Below are positions 1 through 12,495 of a DNA stretch of 64,000 nucleotides, one piece after another (positions within the stretch are counted from its first letter, which is position 1; every line of letters begins with the position of its first letter). The notes under the pieces were generated by a model. It saw nothing but the letters and a program-made list of their open reading frames with translations, was not told the DNA's origin and did no database searches. Source of the stretch: Todiramphus chloris collaris (Eukaryota; Chordata; Aves; Coraciiformes; Alcedinidae); contig JANVCC010000021.1 of NCBI GenBank assembly GCA_025345505.1, positions 29,260,262 through 29,324,261 of the forward strand, read 5' to 3'. The position numbers were made by a program, and so were the translations under genes.

Positions 1-640
1 AGTCCAAAGAACAAAAGGTGTGCCAAAGTAATTTCAACCTTTAAAAAAGCACAGGTGATTAGCAGAGAACTGAAGCCCAGTCACCTAGCACCAGCACTAG
101 CAAACTGAACCGGTGAATTTGAGATTTTTATCAACAAAGAGTGAAAGACACAAGATTACACTGAGTTCCATTTGAACATTGGTGGAAATGTCAGTGGGTT
201 AATTTTTCTATTATTTACAGGTTTACATGTGAGATGTTGATGTACTATACTTCAGTTTATGTAGGACAATTTTCACTTAAAACGCACCATTGGTGCAATT
301 CAGAAAACCCACAAATGTATTGTGGTGTTACCTGTTTTGCTATCTTGTTTACTTTGGGAGTAAAATTTGGAAAAACAAAACAAAAAAACCTTTAAAAATA
401 TTTTCAGTTCCTGAAAAATGGTAAATTGTGGAGGAGGATTTTTGAAGTGTCATGAACATCTACTTCACTGTGAGTATTTCATAAAGTTGTAGGAAGAGTT
501 CTTGCTAGATAGAGAAAATAGGTTTATCAAGTAGAAATAGTGAAGTAAAATCATGGTGCTGCCTGATTACTTGTTCCAGTCTTACTCTGAGTTGTAGTGA
601 CACAAAGATAATTTAAATGAAAGCCATAAAACTGTTTTGG
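1..640. other. Non-coding AT-rich sequence, nothing recognised
   Basis: No open frame of note, no recognised repeat and no RNA gene is visible. It contains only short A-rich runs around 370-400. Confidence 0.6.
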
Positions 641-880
641 GACTGGAGAACAAGCCTGATGAGGTCTGAAAGAGCTAAGGAGTATACATGTTCTCAAGGG
701 CAATTGAGAAGAGACATGACCATAAGTATGCCCTTGAATACAGAAGGAAGTCTTGTGGCTGCACCTTTTTAATGCAACAGAAAAAACACATACCAGATCC
801 AGTAGCTGGCATTAAACAAATCATACCTTAAAAATAAGGTGCAACTTCCCAGGAGTGAAGGTAAGGAAACTAACACGGCA
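640..880 (+). repeat. Ancient CR1-clade LINE fragment (ORF2 C-terminal region)
   Basis: The stretch reads like a decayed sense copy of the CR1 ORF2 end. A 'gaggtctgaaagagctaagg' block near 660-680 corresponds to the segment encoding the E-R-L-R-E-L motif. An 'aaaaataaggtgcaactt' block near 830-848 corresponds to the segment before the RT C-terminal T-V-R-V motif. Many indels and stops are present, so nothing is coding. The boundaries and subfamily are guesses from remembered crocodile/turtle CR1 patterns. Confidence 0.45.
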
Positions 881-3800
881 TACTAGGGAAACGTCAAAAA
901 TGTTGTTAAAATGAAATTAAGAATACTTCTAAAATTGTGGTTTAATCCAGTTTCTGGGAAGAACTCAACCTCTCTGAAGGGTGTCAGGCATGCTGGCTGT
1001 AGCAGTTCCTCTGACTGCAGAGTCCACGAAGGGCAGTGTAAAATGGCTCTAAGTAAAAATGTGAAGAAAATCAGAAATATTTAGGATGAATATCAGGGAT
1101 GCTTCTGTCAGTAAGATAAATGGAAGCCTTGTTTCTGAGACATTTAAATGTTACCTGATAAAACCCTGAACAACACAACTATGTGTTATCTGACCTGGCA
1201 ATCGAGAATATATTAAATCTATGCACTTTTATTATAGCTTTATTCCTATTTTCTCTACCTCTGATTCTTACGTGTAAGGAGAGACCAGCTCATGAAAATG
1301 GATCTCTGAAAGAGCTCGATGGTGTCATTACGTGGGCAAGTGGGAGTTAAATGCTCAAGTGTAACTTTCAGTGAAGGTGATGGAAAATGTGGGAGTCGAG
1401 GAGGAGGCACTTGGCCATGCTGTGGTTCCTCAGGTGGAGAAGGAGGCCACAGGAGAGCGAAGATGCTGAGGAACACCCCAGCTTGATTTTGATTTTGATT
1501 TTTTTATTTGTACACCAGATCCAAAATTAGTATGTTTGCAGATGCCAACGGGTAAGAGTTATCTTTGTATTTAATGGAGAGGAGATACAAGAGAGACAAG
1601 GGTTAGCAGGTGGTCATATTGCTCAGCTCCCCACTCACAGGTTCAGTCCCTTTAACAACACTTTTTTGAATCTTCGGATTGTTTATTAACCACTCTCAGC
1701 AATGCTGAAGTTGTGCCAGGCCCTCTCCCTGAGGGTGGCAAGGGCTGCCCAGGGTCCATCAGGGCAGGTCCTGGCAGCTCAGGCTGTCCCACCACCCCAG
1801 CTAGAGATGCGTGGCCAGACCCAGTGAGGAGAACCAGGGTCAAATGCAAGCCTGGGATGGCCATACTGAAACATTTTGGACTGTTTCAGTGGGGTTTTTT
1901 TTTGGCCTTGAAGCTGTCAATGGTAAAACAGTGAGGCTGCCAACTCCCTCTGCCATCACTGTCCATTGGCACAACATGTGAGGGCACTACTCAAAGGAGC
2001 CGAGTTGCCAGCTATCACTCCATCCCACTCCATCCTTCCCTAGACTCCCAGAAAAGCTCTCTGTGACATTTCTCCTTGCCTTCTTAGAAAGCTGCTTGGC
2101 ATATCCTCTTGTTTTGTTTCCAGGCCAGCATATAGGAACAGATGATTGTGAACAGGATGAATTGGGAGGGGACAGCTAATCAAGGACAGAGAAATGTTCT
2201 CATTCCTGTGACCAGTGAACTTGTGCTGAACTCAAAGGGTATTGTGAGCAGCAGGTGGTTATTTACTTTGTGATTTACAGCTGTGAAAAACCCAGGATGT
2301 TACAATAATATGCACCTTGCATGTAAAGGTCAAGTCTTCATGAGACTTAAATGCTGCAAGAACAATGTTAAGGAAAAATATTAATCACTTGCAAATACAT
2401 TACTCTGGCGTATGTAAAGTTTAAGTGAGAGATTTAAAGGAGAATGATGCACTTGGTCTTGCGCATTTTGAAGTAAAGATAGAAACAAAAATATCTGGAC
2501 ATACACTTCCTAGGACATATAAAAAGAAGCCTTGCTATTCTCTTAGGAAGAATTCAGGATACAGTCTGAATTTTGAATTTGAATTTCTAAACATCAAATG
2601 TTGTTTAGTTATGCACTCACATTGAAGGCAGAAAAATATCTATGGCACTTACACAGGCTGATAATCTGGCCTATACTTTTTAGCATGCTATTTCAGGCTA
2701 TGCATTTCACTGTCAAGAATGGTATCAGTAATAAAGCCACCAGTCTTGGTGCTGGCTGGCTGTTCTGGTTAGATGACTTTGTAGCAGCTGTTCCATTTTT
2801 AGGCATGTCGGGCCAAATTCAGCATTGACTTGTATCCTGTGAAGTTTTATTGAAGTTAGTGAAATAATACAGGACATGAACATGGATATAGGCATTGTTC
2901 ATCCTAACTGTGTCTAAATGGAGGACATAAAGACATGATTTTGTTTGGACAGACCCTTTAGCTTTCCTGTGGGAAGGCACTCTAGTTAAAATAGTTTGTT
3001 TCCCATCATCAAATATTGAAAAATAACAATAATTGAAATTAAAAAAAAAGAAAGTAATTTTACTACAGCTCTGAAGATTTTAATTCAGTATAGTGTTATC
3101 ATAATTTGTCATACTATGTCTTGTGCTCCCATCTCTCTTCTTTGAGCTGGGGTTTCTGCCAACTACATCTTCCACAATTCACCATTTTCCTCCCTCCCCT
3201 CAATTTTAATTCTTTCATTAGAGGGGGACAGACTTCAGTGTTTTCCAGTTTTTCATCAGTCGTTTCTCTAATATTTCCCCAGTATAATCAAGTACTATTC
3301 AATAAAAAGTTTTCTTGGCAACACATTTTTGTCCTGGCAATAGTTTTGATAGAATTATTTCAATGTGTCCTAATATGTGCCTGACAATCAGAGAGACTGG
3401 AGTAGCACGGTATTCTACATGTCCAAACCTGCTCCTTGTCTTGGTGCACAAACTTCTCTATTTATGTATCCCTAAAATACTCTTAGAGTGTGCAGTGTAG
3501 GTATTCAATTCATTAGCACATGTTTGCCCATCTTATGTGTAGAGATATCACATAAATATCTGTGATATCCTTCATTCTTATAAAATACAACTTTGATTTG
3601 CTTTTTATTATTACTATCCTGTTCTGTGTCAAATACTAGGTATGTGAGTCATATTTAACATCTATTTATATGTTTAGGTTTGGCAAAAAAATGTCTATGA
3701 AAAAAATTTGGGCAGAAATTAAAACAGACCTTTGCCTTGTTTTCAACATTTCACCTTTTTCTATCCCAGCTTCTCTGATAATTAGCTGACACCACCTCTT

Positions 3801-5320
3801 TAGTGTTACAGACCTTTGTATCCACAAAGGTGACTATTTTGTCTTTGCAGCAATGAAAGTTTGTTGCTTAAGAATTTTATGAGAAGGGGACTGTTTTCTT
3901 CACGCTTTTCTTGCTTGCTTCTGTAATTATTATTTTTTTTTAAGAACTTTTGCAGTATCTGTAAAACACGAAGCAGGGTAAATATTACTGCAAACTGTTG
4001 CATGTTCCACTAGATGGCAGACAAACCCTTGCAACCACTGCTACAGCTTTGTAAAATACCCCTCTTGATAGTTTTGCATGGATTCTAATAAATAGTATTT
4101 TAGGATCAATTTCCAGTTAGTGAAGGATTGGTGCAATTTAACCTTTTGATTTATTTTTTTTTAAAGCATTTTCAAACTAGAAGTAAGAATAAAAAAGCAT
4201 GCTATTGATTGCCTGACTGGCTCACAAAAGAGAGAACTGAGGTCTAGGCACTTAAAATTTTCTATTTTCTGCATTTAACTTTTACTTAAATTGGATCTAC
4301 CTGCAGTAAAATATCTACAACAGAGAGAGTTTTCAGCACAGCAGATCTGTATTGGCATCTTTTTCCTTTCATTCATAGTAATAAAATGTACACAAGCTGT
4401 CTTAGAAACCACACCAAAGGAAGTTCTGCAACTCTCTGCCACTTCAGCTTTTCTTTTTTGGTGTTTATGTACTTTCTGGCAGATAGTCAGCAATCTACAA
4501 CGTTCAAGACAAGAAGGTATAGTTGAGGTAAGTAAGGGTAGCATATAGACTAACTGCTGTGTAGGGAGATATGCCTCCCTGATGAGGACATATTAATGGA
4601 TGTACCAATACCATAATAGCATCACAGTTTAAATTACATACTGAATAAACAGCCACATCTAATAGATGCATTAGATTAAGAATAGATAGGTAAGAATTAA
4701 GACAACTTCTACCATTTTCAATAGTGACAAGAGAAAGTAGAGGCAGGATGAAATCTCCCACCTCCTCTCTGTCCAGGAGCAGATCCCTATCTACCAAGTA
4801 TGTTTCTGGATCTATTGCTTGTCTGTGGTCTCCAAAATGAGAAGGGAATGGAGAAAGGATGGAGATATCCTAAAGTAGGTTATTTAAGGGGGTGTGAAAG
4901 AAATACCACGTTAATCTTCAGTCTTTTGCCATAGGTCATAATCTTTGAATGATAAACTGTAGCTCCCAGCATAATCAGATTAGGTTGTCAAGGATTAATT
5001 AGTGAAAAGAGAGCTATCCCCTTCCACACTGCCTCCCCACAGCCCATCCACTAAGCCCTTCCCTAAATATTTAATATTATAATTTTTTATACTTTAGGAT
5101 GGTGGTATTTGAGCGAAATAAAACCAGTTGATTTCAACTGTCCTTAAACCTCTGTTTTTATCTGCAATCAGTGGAGAGAGGCAAGCTCTTGGTGGAGAGG
5201 GGCAAATCAGAGGACTAAAGTTATTCTTCGTCTCTGAATTGCTCTCTAAAGGAAACTCTCTGTTGACTGAAGAGGTAACCCAAGGAGACTAGTATCCTGA
5301 GGCTAAGATTAGTCTTTGCA
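881..5320. other. Unique non-coding sequence
   Basis: All open frames are below 100 codons and show no family resemblance. A short GC-rich patch lies at about 1710-1860 in an otherwise AT-rich stretch. A perfect 9-bp hairpin (arms 3544-3552 and 3561-3569) is the only clear secondary structure. Neither could be assigned. No exon with convincing splice sites was seen. Confidence 0.5.
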
Positions 5321-5329
5321 AATATTCCC

Positions 5330-6830
5330 ATTAGATCATGTACTCTGACTTCCTGTATTTCACAAGCCTTTGAATTTCACCAAACAGCCTCTCTATTTAG
5401 AGTTCAATAACTTGTGTTTAGATAAAGCATATCCAAAAAAGACATTTATTCTTGAGTTGAAGACATTAATAGAGAGAGACTATATCCACTGCTTCCCTTG
5501 TTGGCTTGTTCCATAGTTAATCATCTCCACTTTTAAACTTTTTGTGCCTTATTTCTTGTTTTAATTTATCTGGCTTGAACTCAGTACACAGCTGCTTGTT
5601 ATGCTTTTTCTGTCTCAACTGAAGAATCCTTTAGTCTGTGGGATTTTCTCCTGAGGGAGCTATTATAATCAAGTCAACACTCAATCTTCTTTTTGATAAA
5701 CCAAAAGGATTTTCCTTTTTGTAAAGCATTTTTCTTCTTTTCTCCACTGCTCATTCTGGACTTCTCTGCAGCCTGTGGTTTTTTTGCCTTCCATTCTCTC
5801 TGATAACAATCTCACCTGTGCTGTGTGGAGATAAAACTTGTCTCCTGTATTCACTGTTTTGCTCCAGTATCATACAGTTGCCTTTGAATTATGTTTTCTC
5901 AGTGATCCCCGCGTCCTTTCTGGAGTTACTGTTTTGCAGAACATGGTCCTCCACATTTCAAGTATGGCCCAGATTTTCCCGTGTCTGTATTTAAATGGAT
6001 TTCATTTGAATTGATCCACCTTACTGAACAGTTCAAAATCCCTCTGTCTGTGTGTCTTGTCTTTACATTTACCACCCTGGTAGCTTTTGTGTAGTCTATA
6101 AACCATAACAGCAACAATGTTTTCATCTAGTTCCAGGTTATCCACAACAAAGTATCAGCTCAGCTAACAAAACTTGCAGCATCTGGCTAAAACCAGGATG
6201 AGTGCCCTCTCCTTATTTAAATCAAGTCTCAACAGTGTCTTTGGTTTTGGAAACTGAATTTTAGAAAATTTTGTCACTTCTGGATCCTGTGAATGGAGTT
6301 TTTACTGAGATTGTTTAGGCTATTAAGAAGGAGAAGAGAAGAGAAGAGAAGAGAAGAGAAGAGAAGAGAAGAGAAGAGAGGAAGAGAAAGATAATAAATA
6401 AAAAAAAAGACTATCATGCTTTCTAAAGTCAGTTAGAGTGGTGACTTGATTATAAACCAAATTAATAATCTCATCAAAGAATGAAGTAAGTTTTATTTAA
6501 CAAGACCTATTTTTTACAAAACCATGTTGACCATCATTAATTCCTTTAATTTTGTAGTAATTGAATCCCACATCAGCTTATTAGATTTTCCATTAATTTT
6601 CCCTGGGTTTTTTGTGATACTTACTGGCCTTAAGTTACCTGGGTCATCACAATTGCCCTTTGAAAATAATAGTACAATATTAGTACTAATTCAAGATTTA
6701 CTTTATTTCTCCAGATTTTTAAATATATAGCACTATGCTAAAGATCTTTTGCTTAAGTTTTCTTTTATCCCACTATTTTCCGTAACTGTATATAACTAGC
6801 TCCTTTTTAGTTCCAGGTTTGTGTATATTA
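5330..6830 (-). repeat. Long decayed CR1 LINE, antisense, interrupted by a pentanucleotide array
   Basis: Read on the plus strand, the sequence follows the antisense of an old crocodile/turtle-type CR1 in the expected order. First comes a 3'-end block ('gatcatgtactctgacttcc' near 5335-5355). Next are the 'gtgccttatttct...atctggctt' block (5544-5577) and the 'tcaatcttctttttgataaa' block (5681-5700). Last is the ORF2 core antisense at 6460-6650 ('aatctcatcaaagaatga', 'cccacatcagcttattagat'). The reading frame is destroyed by indels and stops. The element codes for nothing now; an intact one encodes endonuclease and reverse transcriptase. The segment at about 6130-6430 is poorly matched and contains the GAGAA array. 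Confidence 0.7.
6327..6391. repeat. (GAGAA)n pentanucleotide microsatellite
   Basis: About ten tandem GAGAA units run from 6331 to 6379, with degenerate GA-rich flanks on both sides. The array is purine-only on this strand. It sits inside the old antisense CR1 and is probably a later expansion. Confidence 0.95.
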
Positions 6831-9235
6831 ACATATGATGTAAGATTATAATATTTTTATTTTCTGTGATTTTGTATATCTTACTATTTTGACTGCTGTT
6901 TTATAAATATACAAAGTAAACAGAGCACTTCCCTGACCCCAGACAGTATCCAAGTATGGAAATTAGTTTGGTTTTCACTGGTTAAAATGAGAATGAAGAT
7001 GTTCCTTATTATTGTAGATATCTTTTGTACCACAGACTTGGAACAGTTGCAAATGAATCCTGTTATTAGGGCCGACTGTATGGGAGTCACCAGATGGCAC
7101 TGTTGCAAGTGTCTTGTTGATTCTTTTGTCTAGAGGAGACTATATAAAAATAGGCCTTGAAAGATATACTTAGTTGTTATTCATTTATTTTTCCCTTACG
7201 GTAGCAGAGCCCAAATCTATCACAAGCTAAATATTTTCTCACACACATTGAAGTAGTCCAAAGGTTTTCCCTATGAGCAAGCTAAACATGCTCTGACTGC
7301 AAACCTCACAGAAACCAGGCAGCCTAAGTGATGGCCAGGACTATGACGTTCTTCAATTGTCCACAATGTTTTTGGAAAGTAAGAGTCATTCTCTGGAGTG
7401 TGAGAAGTTGAAGCAGCTCCTACACAGCCTAGCCACATTTAAAAGCATCCTGAACTACAAAACTATGGGGGAAAACATTCTGTTATTTCCTGCTCCGAGT
7501 CAGACGGAAAGGTAGGGACATTTGTAATGTTTCATTATCTAAATCAAGAAGAAAAAGAGGGAACAATAAAGTTATTTTAATGCAATGTAGCTTTTGATGA
7601 AATTCTCAAAAGTTCACAAGCCAATTTCAAATCTGACACCAGAGAAGAGTAGCAAGACAGAGGACTGACAAAGACAGTCACAGTAAAAGTATGTGGCTGT
7701 GTAATGAAGCTCATACAACTCTTGCACTGATTAATTTATCAAGCTGCTCATTTTTGTAAATTAATATAAAGCATAACATTTGCAGGAATATCTGGAATAC
7801 CATTGCGACTATACATGCTACTTTGTTTTGCATTGCATATTTCCTATAAAATTGTTTTCATGTGTTAGTAAAGCTTTGAATATAGCTCTTCTTGTTTGTA
7901 TCCTGCACACTTAAGCCTTATTTATTTATCTATTTGCTGCTCAGTACAAGAATTCTGCCTGGCTATGTACATGTGAAATACATCTGCTTAATCTTTATTT
8001 TGCAAAATACATATTAAAAGTGTTGAGCATAGTATTTGACACTTATTTAGCACCTGGTTAAACACCATTAAAGTACTTGATACTGAATGCGGGATAATAT
8101 TTTCTCAATTAAAATGCCCATTGGCATCCAATAGAATAAAGATAATCAGTTTCATGGGGAATATCCCCATAAAGCACATGTCGAGGTGTAACTTACCCCA
8201 GTGAAGCAAAGAGAAATTATATTCATATTTATCAAATTGCATAATCTTTGTATTTTATATGTTATAGTCCTATGGTGTTTTAAATTAGACTCATGCCATG
8301 TCCAGCATAACTCCCTGCGGAAATATTATTTGGTACCTCGTCAATCAGCAAATCCTTGTTCATACAAAATGAAACACAGGAACGTTATTATATACATTCA
8401 AACATAAGCTTTGGGTTTTAAAGCCTTGTCCAGAATAATTGCCCTGTAAGCAGCAAAGAGTACCATTCCTCTCAGTAGAAGACGGAGGCCTAACCAATGC
8501 TGCCAGACTTGTACAAGTGTTTCCTAGAGTGCAAATGTTTAAGATGGAATGTTAAACAAATATTTTAATTGCTTCTGTAAGCTTATTCATAGCCTCCTCA
8601 AATCCAAGTTCACTGGCTTACTATGCTCTCAGTGTGACTTTCCATCTTTAAGTAGGCAACCATCTTGTAAACCAGTGATTTTGCTACATCTCCTTTTGTA
8701 GATGGTAATAGTTATGCAAAGAAGTAAGAAGTTTTATTAGAACACAGTGCTGAACTGTACACAAAAAAGAAAAAAATCCCTCGTGACTCATGTCAGGAGC
8801 AAGGGTAGGGGGAATAACCCCTTTTGGAGCCACAGCAACTATCTAGGCAGTCAGGAGTATTTTGAGAGCTAACACCTCTTGCAGCCCTGTGCTGGGAGTA
8901 GTAGGAGTCACTCTCTCTCTTACTAGGCACTGGCAGGAGTTTTCTAGCTCTGCTGGATGTATCTCAATTTGCCAGTTTAAATGCATTGATGAATAAGGGC
9001 CTTCAGATAAAGGTACAAAGGTGTCTCAGATACTATGGAGATAAGAGCCACATATAAGCACTTAAATGGATTTCTTGTGTTGCTTGTCTGTAGCCACATT
9101 TTTCCCTGTATCCCTTACCAGAGATAATAATAGTCATCTTACTCTTTTGTGTTCTTTAGTGGTCGTTTACATGCCACCCTCACTACACTTTTTACTCACT
9201 TATGTGCTTGCTTTTGCTGGGTTGAGGATAATATT
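6831..9235. other. Unique non-coding AT-rich sequence
   Basis: No coding frame or repeat was recognised. A short palindrome lies at 8154-8170 (7-bp arms ATGGGGA/TCCCCAT around a 3-base loop). The rest is plain AT-rich sequence. Confidence 0.5.
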
Positions 9236-9239
9236 TTCT

Positions 9240-9450
9240 CAGGCCACAGCTGAAATGCTAATCCATATAGTACTTATGTCACCTCCAAGGTGGATTATTG
9301 TAATTCCTTTCTGGTGTCTACCTGATTGTAAAACTTCACAAGTTCTGTTTTACATAAAACGCTGCAGCTGACATGCTTATTCATCTTAAACCAAATTAGC
9401 ATATCACTCTGGTCTTTTGATCCATGCTATAGCTGCCAGTTAGAGTAGTG
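9240..9450 (+). repeat. Ancient L2/CR1-clade LINE remnant (RT C-terminal domain)
   Basis: In one frame, bases 9290-9319 read V-D-Y-C-N-S-F-L-V-S. This matches the conserved 'DYCNSLL' motif found near the C-terminal end of the reverse transcriptase in L2 and related LINEs. Downstream residues keep the expected spacing to a degenerate 'LQ...L' and a 'S-L-W-S-F-D-P-C-Y' stretch where these elements have 'LR-LHWLPV'. Stops interrupt the frame, so this is a relic. Family placement is from the motif only. Confidence 0.5.
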
Positions 9451-12400
9451 CTTCCTTCCTATACGACCTGGCATGCACTGAAGCACGATGATGGATTCTG
9501 ACCACAAGTATTAACACAAGCATATAGTTTAGACAGTAAAATATTGCCTCGCACACTTTAAATTGCCTTTTCCTTTGCTTTATATTGATGTGCTAACACT
9601 TCTAATAGCCATGTTTAAGAATAATTAATACGTTCCTGGATATCTGGAATGGGAAAGAACTCCTCAGGCATTCTAGTTGAAGTAATGTGTCCTCTAGCTG
9701 CAGAAAGTCCTGTGGTAAAGTGCACTTCTCATGGGGCTTTTACTAACAAACAAGACTCCACTGTTTGTTGTTTCTACTCTCAATATGGAATATGAAACTA
9801 TTTAAGCCTGTGTATGTATGATTTCCATGGTGAATAATACCACTGAATCACAACATTGTTTCCCTTATACATCTACAGGAAAACAATATGAATTTCACTG
9901 ATGAGAATATAAAGTGTTATTATTTGACATGAACCTATTTAAGAAAGGTTGATGATAAGGAATGAATGGCTCAAAGAGTATCAGTGGATTCTTCCACACC
10001 TACATAGCCCATGAAGAGTTCATATTGTTCCTGCTTTGGATTACAACCCCGTCATGAATATACTTATTTTTCCTTTATGTGTTACAGAAGAACTCTCATG
10101 CACCTGAGTAGTTTGGGTTGGCGACCTGTTTCCTTCGTGCTAGAACCTGACTTTGAAGATATTTAGCTTGGAGATTCACCTTTCTAACTTCACATTTTGC
10201 CATAATGAGGTCTACTGCTGAGCTAGGTGCGTTAGACACGTTTGTTGGTGGAGAGGTGTAATTTTAGGTCACAATAAGACTTGCTTTAGACTATTGCTAT
10301 GGATAAATCAGATTATATTAAGATGCTAATTATCTAGGTTAAATTAGACACAGCCTATTATTATTGATCAGATGAATTCCATTCTCAGAGACACAACTAC
10401 TGTTATTCATGAAATCTTTTTGCTGAATGCAGTGGAACTGGTCATATGTACAAATGTTCACAGATTGAGGACCCTATACTACATATATCTGAAAGTTATC
10501 TGATTTGGAAAGTGTCAGTAAATCACATAGTAACTAGAACACACCAGAGGAAATTCTCAACTATTATTATAATCTCTATGTCTTTTCAATGCTTTCACCC
10601 TAGTTACTAGTGAATTACACAAGCCAAAGAATAAAGCTCCACAGCACAGTGCATATATCCATATGCTTATACACCATAAAAAGTACATGTTGCCTGAGTA
10701 GATAGTACTGTGTTTCTTTTATTGTAGTCTATAGACAGAAAAAAACCTGCAACACAGAGGGATGTAGTACCTTGGTGTACAGCCTGGGTCACATTCTCCT
10801 TGTCTTACATGAATATGCGCATGAATAATGAGACCCATTTTTTTGGCCTTCTCTAGTAGCAGAACTAAAATTAAAGAAAAGATCTTCTTGAATTCCTTCC
10901 ACAATAATGCTGTGCATCTCAGCAAACTTCAGAATCTTGCGTGATACTAAAGCCAGTATTTTTATACTTATTTTAGGTATATTATTTGAAAAATTAAATT
11001 GAAATACAGATTGGAAAAATAGTAAAATAGACTTTTTATTTAGTAAAGTAGTTACAGTATTTTGGTTAGATTGTCCATGCCTCATAAGTAGTGAAAATGC
11101 AAAATATATATTTTTTTTTGCAAAGAAAATTAATCAGTTGTGGTTTTTAAGCAAGTACAACTTTTTATGTTACGTGGCTCTTGAGTTTTCTCATATGCAG
11201 TTCTGTTTGGTGATGAGAACAGAGGAAGATCAAAAAAGTAAGAATTGAACATGTAAGTCATAGGTAGAAATTCTTGAAATGCCTAACATAAACAAGTATC
11301 TCTGGGAAATTATTGTGTATTTTTTCTTAAATAAGTACACACACATCTTTATGCTTAAATATACACAGATAATTAGATGTTTTGGTAGTACAGCAAAAAG
11401 ACTATAATGCACTGAAACATCTAATATTTAGCCTGTTTGCCATAAATATTAAATCTTGATTATTCATAAAGTTGTAGTGAAATACAAACATGTATGCACA
11501 CATATGTACCACCAATTATAAAAACTGATATATACAGTGGAATATTCTAATGGGTTGGTCCCCTGTTTATTCTCAATTTTTTTTCCCCTCAGGCTCCATT
11601 TCTGCTACTGTACCATCTCAAGTGGATTTGAATTTGAAAGCATTCTCTAGTTTTGAATGTTAATGGATGTCATTGCACTATGGCTCTACATGAAGGAAGA
11701 ATATTACTATCAAAAAAAACCACTACAAGTTTTGAAGAAAATGGTTTTTAAGCACAGCTCTGATAAAAATAAGGATGCTTTCATTTTTGCACATGAAAAC
11801 AAATGAATCTTGGTGTGTGAATAAAGGAAATTTATTTATTTATGCAGAAAGCATACTAAAGCTTGTTTAAATGTGCAAAGTAAGGTAATGGGATGAAATT
11901 ATTATTGATAAGAAATGATAATTTGTATTATGTTAACACCCTGAACAAGGTCAAGACCTATTCTGTGTTCTGCATAGAATGAAAGAAAATCATTCTGGTG
12001 TTTCTTAAAATTTGACTTACGCTAGTAATGAATATAAAAAAAATGAGTACCTAGCCAATAATCCATCCTTGGTGAAGATTCAGCTAAACCTTGTAACAGA
12101 AATTGCTTTTTGGTTCAGCCTATTTGTTTTCAATCTAGGACTCTCTTATTTGGGATTTTAGAAGAAAGCCATTTCCTTATGGAGATTGCAGTGCAATAGA
12201 TGAAATGGTGGGAGTATTTGTTTACATAAGATTTTGTAGAAAGAAGATAACTGAGTTCATACCAAAAATACCAGCAAGTAGTAGGCTATACTGTAAATCA
12301 TGCTGTACACATTAAAAGCTCTCATGTCTCCAAATGAAATTTGCCTAAAGTAGTTATTTTCGGAAACGAGACACTCTGGGAGGATAATGTGTAGGACATT

Positions 12401-12462
12401 AATTTGGGTTTTATTCTCTTTTCTTTCAACCAGCCTTTCCATATTAGCACTTTTTTTTTTCC
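9451..12462. other. Unique non-coding AT-rich sequence
   Basis: Nothing recognised. Open frames on both strands (for example about 98 codons, minus strand, 10789-11085) have AT-driven composition and no domain resemblance. Confidence 0.5.
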
Positions 12463-12495
12463 ATATATATATATAAAAATATATATATATATATA
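12463..12495. repeat. (TA)n microsatellite, interrupted
   Basis: Two TA runs are separated by a short A-rich break, directly after a T10 tract. Confidence 0.9.

Noticed and set aside
1652..1934. Overlapping frames in the GC-rich patch at about 1.7 kb
   Set aside because: Both strands are open, a sign of composition and not of coding. No exon borders were seen.
3544..3569. Perfect 9-bp hairpin as a terminator or miRNA precursor
   Set aside because: The stem is far too short for a miRNA precursor, and rho-independent terminators do not apply in a vertebrate context.
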